Below are positions 1 to 5,343 of a DNA stretch of 5,343 nucleotides, in pieces. The DNA is from Nitrospiria bacterium (GTDB taxonomy: Bacteria; Nitrospirota; Nitrospiria; Nitrospirales; UBA8639): contig JAUIKP010000268.1 of the NCBI GenBank assembly GCA_030430725.1, positions 1-5,343 on the forward strand, given 5' to 3'. The position numbers and the translations under genes were made by a program. Below the pieces are notes generated by a model. That model worked only from the letters and a program-made list of their open reading frames with translations, was not told the origin of the DNA and made no database searches. Position 1 is the stretch's first letter. The number at the start of each line of letters is the position of its first letter.

Positions 1-314
1 GCCTCGTGGATGACCGGGTGCAGGGCGGGCGCTATGCGGCAATTCTGGCTATTGTCGGAGGTATTGATCTGCCCATCATAAAATTTTCGGTGGAATGGTG
101 GAGAACACTCCACCAACCCATGTCATTCTCCACCAGAGGAGTCAGCATTTCGGAAGACATTCTGGTTCCCCTGACGTTAATGAGCATCGGCTGTTGGTTA
201 TTGTTTGCCTATATGGTGATGGTCCGCACCCAAATTTTGTACTTGACTGATTTATTGCATGCCAAAAAAGGGCGTTTTCTCAGTCAAACTCATTTTTCTC
301 AGACGACTTCATGA
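1..314 (+). CDS. ccmC: Heme exporter/heme-handling protein CcmC, C-terminal part (5' truncated)
   Basis: The 5' end lies outside the window; the first full codon is at base 3, and 103 codons plus TGA are present. CcmC is an inner-membrane protein of the CcmABCD complex that presents heme to CcmE on the periplasmic side. Visible family marks are RYAAILAIVGG, then IIKFSVEWWRTLHQP, which is the tryptophan-rich periplasmic loop. Its His (codon 111-113) corresponds to the known axial heme ligand of CcmC (H184 in E. coli). A last membrane helix follows (about PLTLMSIGCWLLFAYMVMV) and then a cytoplasmic tail with basic residues (LLHAKKGR). The other conserved His of the family would lie upstream and cannot be checked. 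The stop codon overlaps the next start as ATGA (311-314), so the next gene is probably translationally coupled. The family assignment is firm. Confidence 0.95.
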   Translation, partial: LVDDRVQGGRYAAILAIVGGIDLPIIKFSVEWWRTLHQPMSFSTRGVSISEDILVPLTLMSIGCWLLFAYMVMVRTQILYLTDLLHAKKGRFLSQTHFSQTTS

Positions 315-823
315 CCGGGTTATATGCACGGTGGGCGGTGATACTGGGGGCAACCCTTCTTCTCGCCATCCTGACCTATCAACACTACCAGCAGCACTTA
401 TCCACCATATCCATAAGAACGCTTATGAGCAGTCCTCCGGGTACCCAACCGGTCAGAATACAAGGAATGGTTAAAAGTGGTACCTTGCAGGGTGACGTGG
501 AACATGGTCAGGCCACATTTGAATTTGTGGATGGGGCAGCTACTCTTGCGGTGGAATATCAAGGTCCTCCCCTGGAAAACATTCGCGAATTGAAGACCCT
601 GGTTCTCATCGGGCACTGGGACGGGGAGGCACAGGTTTTTCGCGCGCAGGACACCGCGTTGATCAATAATTTCGGATTTGTGGCCGCCGCCTACCTGATT
701 TCCGTCCTGGCCTTGGGGTGGATGGTATTTGCCATGAGCCAAAGAGTCATGGTTTTATTTAAAGAGATCAAAGAATCCAAACTTTACGAACCAGAGGCAG
801 ACTCCCTTGGGTACAAAGAATAA
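311..823 (+). CDS. CcmE-like OB-fold protein with CcmD-like C-terminal helix, in the ccmD position
   Basis: This 170-residue protein starts at the ATG of an ATGA overlap with ccmC; no clear Shine-Dalgarno is seen. Residues 8-23 form a membrane anchor with R7 before it. Residues about 47-112 resemble the CcmE beta-barrel: VRIQGMVKSGTL, then TFEFVDGAATLAVEYQGPP, then LIGHWDGEAQVFRA. They align with VRVGGMVVKGSL, LTFELTDGAATIPVAFQGIPP and VEGQWRDGRTF of the next gene. Where CcmE has AKHxxxY, this protein has AQDTALINN, so the heme-binding His and Tyr are absent. Residues about 121-142 form a second helix (FGFVAAAYLISVLALGWMVF) followed by a basic stretch (R145, K151, K154, K157). This matches CcmD in position, in its aromatic/Ala/Tyr-rich helix and in N-out/C-in topology. 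I infer a CcmE-like/CcmD-like fusion acting with CcmC and CcmE. The alternative is a diverged CcmE paralogue with an unrelated second anchor. No separate ccmD is present between ccmC and ccmE. Confidence 0.85.
   Translation: MTGLYARWAVILGATLLLAILTYQHYQQHLSTISIRTLMSSPPGTQPVRIQGMVKSGTLQGDVEHGQATFEFVDGAATLAVEYQGPPLENIRELKTLVLIGHWDGEAQVFRAQDTALINNFGFVAAAYLISVLALGWMVFAMSQRVMVLFKEIKESKLYEPEADSLGYKE
794..797 (+). promoter_or_regulatory. Ribosome binding site (GAGG) for the TTG-started ccmE
   Basis: AGAGG at 793-797 lies inside the end of the preceding gene, 9 bases before the TTG at 807. It supports that TTG as the ccmE start. It is the only clear Shine-Dalgarno-like sequence seen before any start in this window. 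Confidence 0.6.
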
Positions 824-1262
824 AAAAATCGCCATTATTGTCAGCATACTCCTGGTTGCCGGTTCGCTCGGCTATCTCGCGTTTGGGAATTTTGGGGAAA
901 ATATTGTGTACTTCGTGACTCCCTCTGAGGTAAAAGCCTTTACCGCCGAAGCCTACAGCAAAAAAGTTCGTGTGGGTGGTATGGTGGTTAAGGGAAGCCT
1001 TAAAACCCAACCCGAGCCGGTAGGTCTAACCTTTGAGCTCACAGACGGTGCCGCCACTATTCCTGTCGCGTTTCAGGGTATTCCCCCAGACCTGTTTAAG
1101 GAGGGACAAGGGGCGGTGGTGGAAGGCCAATGGCGGGACGGCCGGACGTTTCATTCCACGATGATCATGGCCAAGCATTCCGAGGACTACATGCCCATGG
1201 AACTCAAACGAGCAGGTGTGGAACTTCCCAAAAAAGATTTCATGAAAACCCTCTCGCCCTAA
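807..1262 (+). CDS. ccmE: Cytochrome c maturation heme chaperone CcmE
   Basis: CcmE is a membrane-anchored periplasmic chaperone that binds heme covalently through a His and passes it from CcmC to CcmF. This protein has 151 residues (E. coli 159). A short basic N-terminus (KNKK) precedes the anchor at about 8-26. The typical NIVYFVTPSEV follows at 32-42, then the OB-fold (VRVGGMVVKGSL 54-65, LTFELTDGAATIPVAFQG 74-91, VVEGQW 104-109). The heme site is AKHSEDYMPMEL with H124 (codon 1176-1178) and Y128. It therefore belongs to the His type, not the Cys variant of archaea and some sulfate reducers. The usual HDENYxPPE reads HSEDYMPME here, which is a mild departure. The TTG start is chosen because it gives a normal N-terminus and has GAGG 9 bases upstream. 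It overlaps the previous gene by 17 bases in another frame, implying coupling. Confidence 0.96.
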   Translation: MGTKNKKIAIIVSILLVAGSLGYLAFGNFGENIVYFVTPSEVKAFTAEAYSKKVRVGGMVVKGSLKTQPEPVGLTFELTDGAATIPVAFQGIPPDLFKEGQGAVVEGQWRDGRTFHSTMIMAKHSEDYMPMELKRAGVELPKKDFMKTLSP

Positions 1263-1280
1263 CCCTGTTCGCCATTCTCT

Positions 1281-3230
1281 ATGATTATTGAAATTGGACA
1301 TTTTTCGGTCATTGTGGCCCTGGTGCTATCAGTCTTTGGCGTGGTCAGCGCCGCACTGGCCCTCAACACCCGGAACCCCGATTGGGCCCGTTCCGGGCGC
1401 ATGGCCATCACCCTCATCTTCGTCTTGTTGGGCGTGGGCATGCTCTCACTGGTTTATGCCTTTATCGTTCGGGACTTCTCGGTTCTCTATGTCGCCAACA
1501 ATTCCAATTCGAAACTCCCGTTTTTCTATACTGTCGCAGCGGTCTGGGGCGGACATGAAGGTTCGCTCCTGCTCTGGGTCTTTATTCTTTCTGTCTTCAG
1601 CACCCTGGCCGTCTGGCTGCATTGGCGCACCCAGCCCGCCATCATGCCGTATTTGATTGGCGTGGAATCGGCCATCATCTTCGGATTTTTATGTTTAATT
1701 GTCTTTCTCTCCAGCCCGTTCGAACGGCTCCTTCCCGTTCCCCTCGATGGCAAAGACTTAAATCCATTGCTGCAAGACCCGGCGATGGTCATGCACCCCC
1801 CCATGCTCTATATGGGCTATGTGGGCTTTTCCATTCCATTTTGCTTTGCCATGGCCGCATTATTCTCGGGGCGACTGGGAGAGGAATGGATCAAGGTCAC
1901 ACAGCGATGGAGCATGTTTGCCTGGATGTGCCTGACAACGGGCATTCTGCTCGGCGGCTATTGGGCCTATTATGAATTAGGCTGGGGTGGGTATTGGGGC
2001 TGGGATCCCGTCGAAAACGCCTCGTTTATGCCCTGGTTGGTGGGCACCGCCTACCTGCATTCGGTTCTGGTGCAGGAAAAGCGGAAGATGTTCAAAGTCT
2101 GGAATTTATTCCTTATCATCGTCACCTTTTCTCTGTCCCTGATCGGGACCTTTCTCGTGCGAAGCGGCGTGCTCACTTCCGTCCATTCCTTTGCCACGGA
2201 TCCTGAGCGCGGTCTGTATATTCTTATATTCGTCGGGGCCGTCATCGGCATTGCTTTTGGCGCGTTAATTTTAAGATCCAATAAATTAAAATCGCAGGTT
2301 GAGATGGATTCGTTGGTTTCCCGTGAATCAATCTTCCTCTTTAATAATTTATTCTTTCTGGTGGCTGCCGCCACGGTCTTTCTTGGCACTCTCTATCCTT
2401 TAATCCTCGAGACGTTGCAGGACGCCAAGGTGACCGTCGGGCCGCCCTATTACAATGCGGTGTTTATGCCCATTGCCCTTGGTCTGTTATTTCTCATGGG
2501 CGTCGGCCCCTATATCCCATGGCGGAAAGCGTCCGTGGCGAACCTGAAAAAAAGTTTCTCCACACCACTTTTAGCAGGAGCGGTCATCGTCGCCCTGCTG
2601 TTTGTGACCGGTATTCATAACCTCTATGCCCTGGCAGGAGGGTATGTGGTGACCTTCGCGGGCATGGCAATCGTTCTGGACTTTGGAAAAATTTCGCAAC
2701 TGTATGCGCAACGGAATGGAAGTAATATCCTCCAGGGAAGTTTGGCGGCCTTTACCGCCAACCAACGACGCTATGCCAGCATGCTTACCCATATCGGGGT
2801 CCTTGTCCTAGTCGTCGGCATCATTGCCTCCACCGTCTATCAAACGGAGAAAGTCGTCTCGATGCGTGTGGGAGACGAATTCGCGATTGGGGACTATCGG
2901 ATGAAACTGGCAAAAATTCATGAAGTGGCAGGCGGGAATTGGAATGCACAGGAAGGGGTCTTTCAAGTTTTTAAGGGAGAGGATCTGATTACGGAGCTCC
3001 GACCCCAAAAGCGAATCTATTCAGCCACCCAAACGCCTACCACCGAATCGGCTATTTATGCCACCAACATGGGGCACGTCTTTCTGACCATGCCTGAAGT
3101 GTCCGAGGACGGTGTGGCCGTTGCCCGCGGCGTGCTCAATCCGCTGGTTTTATGGGTGTGGGGGGGCGGTGTCATCATGGGCCTCGGCGTAATTTTGAAT
3201 ATTCTCCGCCCGCGAAAGAAAGACGAATGA
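1281..3230 (+). CDS. ccmF: Cytochrome c heme lyase subunit CcmF
   Basis: CcmF is a polytopic membrane protein that takes heme from holo-CcmE and attaches it to apocytochrome CxxCH together with CcmH and CcmI. It has 649 residues (E. coli 647) and roughly 15 membrane helices. VWGGHEGSLLLWV lies at 88-100. The heme-handling tryptophan-rich WWD segment WGGYWGWDPVENASFMPW lies at 235-252. Four His residues, H172 (MHPPMLYMGY), H260 (YLHSVL), H302 (SVHSF) and H504 (LTHIG), match H173, H261, H303 and H491 of the E. coli protein. A large periplasmic domain at about 519-617 lies before the last helix (618-642) and the basic tail RPRKKDE. The start is supported by the family N-terminus (MIIEIGHFSVIVALVLS). 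However, the 18-base gap after ccmE is pyrimidine-rich, with no Shine-Dalgarno. The stop overlaps the ccmG start as ATGA. Confidence 0.98.
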   Translation: MIIEIGHFSVIVALVLSVFGVVSAALALNTRNPDWARSGRMAITLIFVLLGVGMLSLVYAFIVRDFSVLYVANNSNSKLPFFYTVAAVWGGHEGSLLLWVFILSVFSTLAVWLHWRTQPAIMPYLIGVESAIIFGFLCLIVFLSSPFERLLPVPLDGKDLNPLLQDPAMVMHPPMLYMGYVGFSIPFCFAMAALFSGRLGEEWIKVTQRWSMFAWMCLTTGILLGGYWAYYELGWGGYWGWDPVENASFMPWLVGTAYLHSVLVQEKRKMFKVWNLFLIIVTFSLSLIGTFLVRSGVLTSVHSFATDPERGLYILIFVGAVIGIAFGALILRSNKLKSQVEMDSLVSRESIFLFNNLFFLVAAATVFLGTLYPLILETLQDAKVTVGPPYYNAVFMPIALGLLFLMGVGPYIPWRKASVANLKKSFSTPLLAGAVIVALLFVTGIHNLYALAGGYVVTFAGMAIVLDFGKISQLYAQRNGSNILQGSLAAFTANQRRYASMLTHIGVLVLVVGIIASTVYQTEKVVSMRVGDEFAIGDYRMKLAKIHEVAGGNWNAQEGVFQVFKGEDLITELRPQKRIYSATQTPTTESAIYATNMGHVFLTMPEVSEDGVAVARGVLNPLVLWVWGGGVIMGLGVILNILRPRKKDE

Positions 3231-3790
3231 GCAAAGGCTGGCAACTAACCCTGATCCTCACCCTGGTAGGGCTGTTCGCCTTGTTTTATCAGGGTCTTTG
3301 GGGAGATCCACGACACATTCCCACTGTCCTCATTGAGACCGAGGCACCCAACTTTGAAGGACCTGATGTGGAAACGGGACAGACGATCTCTTTGGAGCAA
3401 TTCAAAGGGAAAGTGGTTCTGCTTAATTTCTGGGCATCCTGGTGTTATGAATGCAAGGTGGAGCACAAAAGCATCTTACAGCTTCATCAACTCTTTAAGG
3501 ATAATCCTGACTTCGTGATGTTGGGCGTGAACTATCAAGATGAATTAGCGGATGCTCAAAAGTATTTACAGGACTACGGCTCAACGTTTTCCCATGTCCG
3601 TGACCTCAAGGGACAATTGGCCATTGATTACGGAGTCTATGGGGTACCCGAAACATTTGTGATTGATCAACAGGGAAAAATCCGTCATAAATGGGTCGGC
3701 CCGATCACCGGTGAGGTGTACACCAACATCACACAAAAAGTCATTGCCCCGTTGCTCAATGCTCCGCCTACCACGACTACGACGTCCTAA
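3227..3790 (+). CDS. ccmG: Thiol:disulfide oxidoreductase CcmG (DsbE), thioredoxin fold
   Basis: CcmG is a membrane-anchored periplasmic thioredoxin-like reductant that keeps CcmH and/or the apocytochrome CxxCH thiols reduced, normally fed by CcdA or DsbD. The protein has 187 residues (E. coli 185). An anchor lies at about 5-22. The active site is LLNFWASWCYECKVEH with C73 and C76. The cis-proline loop GVYGVPETFVID has P141 and is the family signature that separates CcmG from ResA and TlpA. The start is the ATG of the ATGA overlap with ccmF (3227-3230). The same frame stays open upstream to 3152, but that extension is hydrophilic, overlaps ccmF deeply and would put non-family residues before the anchor. 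A weak purine-rich stretch (GAAAGAAAGA) precedes the ATG. The C-terminus ends in an odd Pro-Pro-Thr5-Ser tail, probably disordered. Confidence 0.97.
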   Translation: MSKGWQLTLILTLVGLFALFYQGLWGDPRHIPTVLIETEAPNFEGPDVETGQTISLEQFKGKVVLLNFWASWCYECKVEHKSILQLHQLFKDNPDFVMLGVNYQDELADAQKYLQDYGSTFSHVRDLKGQLAIDYGVYGVPETFVIDQQGKIRHKWVGPITGEVYTNITQKVIAPLLNAPPTTTTTS

Positions 3791-4254
3791 TGTCCATCCG
3801 ACTCACTTGGTGCCTTGCGGCGCTATTGACGATTCCTCTTCCGCTACTCGCTGCCGTGCAGGACGAAACGGACGTCGACATACAGGTCCGGGAAATTGCC
3901 AAAACACTTCGCTGCACGGTTTGCCAAACGGAGAATATTTGGGAATCGGGCGCCCCGCTGGCCCAACAGATGCGGGGAGTCATTCGTGATCGGATCGCCA
4001 TGGGGCACAGCACGGAAGAGATTCGCGCGTATTTCCTCAGCCGCTATGGTGACTATATTCTCATGGAACCCCCAAAGCATGGTGTCAATTGGATCATCTG
4101 GGTGGCTCCGTTTCTCCTGCTGCTCATCGGGGGATTCTTTCTTTACAAGGAAGTGACACACTGGGTCCGTGATACACCCACTCCGCCCAGCCAATCCGAA
4201 CCGCCATTGGACGATCAGGCTCGAAGACGTATCGAGCGCGAACTCAAGTCCTGA
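3790..4254 (+). CDS. ccmH: Cytochrome c maturation protein CcmH, short single-domain form
   Basis: CcmH is a periplasm-facing thiol protein that works with CcmG, CcmF and CcmI to deliver reduced apocytochrome. It has 154 residues, like the short CcmH/CcmL/NrfF forms, whereas E. coli CcmH (about 350) carries the TPR part as well. A signal peptide occupies about 1-22 (R4 and a hydrophobic core, with likely cleavage near A21/A22). The family motif LRCTVCQTENIWESGAPLAQQMR at 40-62 has C42 and C45. The three-helix bundle continues through IRAYFLSRYGDYILMEPP (78-95). One membrane helix at about 99-119 and a charged cytoplasmic tail rich in Arg/Glu at its end follow. The start ATG shares one base with the ccmG stop (TAATG); no Shine-Dalgarno is seen, so reinitiation is likely. 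The separate gene downstream supplies the TPR module. Confidence 0.96.
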   Translation: MSIRLTWCLAALLTIPLPLLAAVQDETDVDIQVREIAKTLRCTVCQTENIWESGAPLAQQMRGVIRDRIAMGHSTEEIRAYFLSRYGDYILMEPPKHGVNWIIWVAPFLLLLIGGFFLYKEVTHWVRDTPTPPSQSEPPLDDQARRRIERELKS

Positions 4255-4270
4255 ATAGTCCCAATTCCCT

Positions 4271-5194
4271 ATGTCAACTCTCGCTATTTTCGTAATTCCG
4301 TTTGTGATCATCCTGGGGATCGTACTTGTTTCCCTAACCCTTCCGTTTTGGCGCCGGGATCCTTCACCCGTTTCCTTTGGCCTGGACGATGACCGGGCTC
4401 AGGAATTCCTTGACCTTCAAATCGAACGAGAAACCGTCGTCCGTTCTCTACAGGACCTCGAATTGGAACTTTCACAGGGAAGGATGGACCCATCCGACTA
4501 TGAACGGTTGAAAGCCACAGACGAACGCCGTCTACTCAGTCTGTTAGACCGGCTGGACACCTTCAAGGACATCATTCATGACGAAACCAGTGAACACAAA
4601 CCGGCACCTTCCAAACGAATAAATTGGATTCCGACCATCGCCTCCGGCTTGGTGGTCTTACTGGCCTCCATCGGCATTTACAGCGCACTTCAGTTCAAGG
4701 CCGCACAAAAATTGATGGCCGTGGAAGCCCAAATGGGCGGAGGCCCGAATCCGATGGAGATGGTTGCCAAGCTGGAAAAACGCCTCAAAGAGAATCCCGA
4801 TGACCTGCAGGGCCAGATCATGGCCGGCCGATCCTACATGGCCTTAAATCGAATGCCTGAAGCCAAAAAGGCCTGGGAAAAAGCCTTAGAGCTGGACCCC
4901 AAACAGCATGAAGCGCACTTCAATTTAGGAGTGATCCAGATCGAAACGCGTCAAATCGACGATCCGGAAATATTCAAACAGGCTCTCACACATTTTGACA
5001 TGGTTCTGGCCGACCTACCCAATCAACCCGCCGTCAATTGGTATCGGGGTTTAGCCTTGTGGTATTTGAATCGCCGCCAGGAAACCGATGCCGCCTGGAC
5101 CCTCGCCGCACAAAACATGGAGCCCGGCACCAAGGACATGGAATTCGTCAAGGACGCCCTCGTCAAGCTCCGCGCCGGTGAAGTTCCGTTTTAG
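4271..5194 (+). CDS. ccmI: Apocytochrome c chaperone CcmI, two-helix TPR protein
   Basis: CcmI binds the C-terminus of apocytochromes c through TPR repeats and brings them to CcmF/CcmH. The protein has 307 residues. Membrane helix 1 lies at about 4-26 and a charged cytoplasmic loop follows at 27-117. Its stretch 52-98 (ERETVVRSLQDLELEL ... LLSLLDRLD) looks helical and coiled-coil-like, as in other CcmI. Membrane helix 2 lies at about 120-140. The periplasmic part at 161-300 has one clear TPR (about 177-210: AGRSYMALNRMPEAKKAWEK then ALELDP) and two weaker ones (about 211-250 and 252-285). It is shorter than the roughly 415-residue CcmI of Rhodobacter and lacks an extended C-terminal domain beyond the TPRs. 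It begins 16 bases after ccmH behind a pyrimidine-rich leader with no Shine-Dalgarno. The start is supported because it directly precedes the expected first helix. It appears to be the last gene of the operon. Confidence 0.92.
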   Translation: MSTLAIFVIPFVIILGIVLVSLTLPFWRRDPSPVSFGLDDDRAQEFLDLQIERETVVRSLQDLELELSQGRMDPSDYERLKATDERRLLSLLDRLDTFKDIIHDETSEHKPAPSKRINWIPTIASGLVVLLASIGIYSALQFKAAQKLMAVEAQMGGGPNPMEMVAKLEKRLKENPDDLQGQIMAGRSYMALNRMPEAKKAWEKALELDPKQHEAHFNLGVIQIETRQIDDPEIFKQALTHFDMVLADLPNQPAVNWYRGLALWYLNRRQETDAAWTLAAQNMEPGTKDMEFVKDALVKLRAGEVPF

Positions 5195-5285
5195 CTATTT
5201 CTGATTGAAATAAACATGAGTTTAAGTGGGCGATAAGTCGCACATAAAGGATTACGTGCAGAACGATTTTAAAATTTCTGACATG

Positions 5286-5343
5286 GGTCTGTTGAAAAAA
5301 GCCGTCAGCGGCGTTCTCGCCATTTTTCCGTGCTCACGGACTA
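5286..5343. repeat. Possible intergenic repeat element, cut by the window end
   Basis: The stretch contains CTGTTGAAAAAAGCCGTCAG, then CGGCGTTCTCGCC, and ends in a perfect small hairpin (TCCGT 5327-5331, GCTC loop, ACGGA 5336-5340). From memory it resembles elements of the type CTGTTGAAAAAGnCCGnCAG followed by CGGCGTTCTCGC, which recur between genes in Nitrospira genomes. Only one copy is visible here, so repetition cannot be shown from this window. Confidence 0.35.
5295..5312 (-). terminator. Weak minus-strand terminator-like hairpin with T6 tract
   Basis: Read on the minus strand, GCCG-CTGA-CGGC (5312-5301) is followed directly by TTTTTT (5300-5295). The stem is only 4 GC pairs, so termination would be weak. 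It would suit a convergent gene lying beyond the window. It may simply be part of the possible repeat element covering the same bases. Confidence 0.3.

Larger units (their letters stand above)
5195..5343. other. Non-coding 3' flank of the ccm operon
   Basis: This is AT-rich to about 5282 and then GC-richer. I see no convincing gene. There is no strong rho-independent terminator for the ccm operon on the + strand: the palindrome at 5266-5275 is pure A/T. No convincing -35/-10 pair was found on the + strand. The last ~58 bases carry hairpins and are described separately. Confidence 0.6.

Noticed and set aside
311..320. ATGACCGGG occurring three times (near bases 10, 311 and 4388)
   Set aside because: The copies lie in different frames or unrelated protein contexts and share no extended flank, so they look coincidental.
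398..742. 114-codon open frame on the minus strand within the ccmD-position gene
   Set aside because: Low-complexity, hydrophilic translation with no recognisable features, opposite a frame with clear CcmE-like similarity.
807..823. Programmed frameshift joining the ccmD-position protein to CcmE
   Set aside because: No slippery heptamer with a following structure is visible, and ccmE has its own Shine-Dalgarno and a sensible N-terminus.
3152..3226. In-frame upstream extension of ccmG with an earlier ATG at 3152
   Set aside because: It would overlap ccmF by 79 bases and add 25 hydrophilic residues before the membrane anchor. The ATGA junction at 3227 gives a normal CcmG length.
3844..4311. 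155-codon open frame on the minus strand across ccmH
   Set aside because: It is antisense to a well-supported ccmH and its translation resembles no family I know. It is most likely a shadow of the coding frame opposite.
5240..5259. GCAC ... GTGC inverted repeat after ccmI as operon terminator
   Set aside because: Only 4 pairs with a 12-base loop and no T tract following; not a credible terminator.
5266..5275. Perfect palindrome ATTTTAAAAT
   Set aside because: Pure A/T and short; expected by chance in an AT-rich spacer, with no evidence of a regulator site.
5283..5343. ATG-started frame open to the window end (MGLLKKAVSGVLAIFPC...)
   Set aside because: It has no ribosome binding site, is only 20 codons long before the edge, and coincides with the hairpin-bearing possible repeat. 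The hydrophobic look is probably fortuitous, though the missing downstream sequence prevents full exclusion.

Overview
The window is the distal part of a cytochrome c maturation (System I, Ccm) operon. All genes lie on the + strand and are packed tightly in the classical order: the 3' end of ccmC, a ccmD-position gene, ccmE, ccmF, ccmG, a short ccmH, and ccmI. Coding sequence covers about 97% of the window. Genes overlap by 1 to 17 bases or are separated by 16-18 bases, and no internal promoter or terminator is visible. The ccmABC part of the operon must lie upstream of base 1.

The genes form one periplasmic assembly line. CcmC loads heme onto the chaperone CcmE, with CcmD in that complex. 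CcmE carries heme on a conserved His to the heme lyase CcmF. CcmG and CcmH keep the apocytochrome CxxCH thiols reduced, and CcmI (TPR domain) holds the apocytochrome. Diagnostic residues are visible in every protein: the CcmC WW..LHQ loop, CcmE H124/Y128, the CcmF tryptophan-rich WWD segment and four His ligands, CcmG WCxxC and GVYGVPE, and CcmH LRCxxCQ.

The outstanding feature is the gene in the ccmD position (311-823). It is not the usual 45-70 residue protein. It encodes 170 residues: an N-terminal membrane anchor, a periplasmic OB-fold-like domain clearly related to CcmE but without the heme-binding His/Tyr segment, and a second membrane helix with a basic tail resembling CcmD. It looks like a CcmE-like/CcmD-like fusion placed directly before the true, His-containing ccmE. 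The true ccmE starts with TTG inside the fusion gene.

After ccmI the last ~150 bases are non-coding. They end in a short stretch with two small hairpins, one of which could be a minus-strand terminator. This stretch resembles from memory an intergenic repeat of Nitrospira genomes, and it is cut by the window edge. The organism is a Gram-negative bacterium with System I cytochrome c biogenesis, a split CcmH/CcmI, and moderate GC content (estimated a little above 50%). A member of Nitrospirota (Nitrospira-like) is my best guess, but it is an inference and not proven by the sequence.
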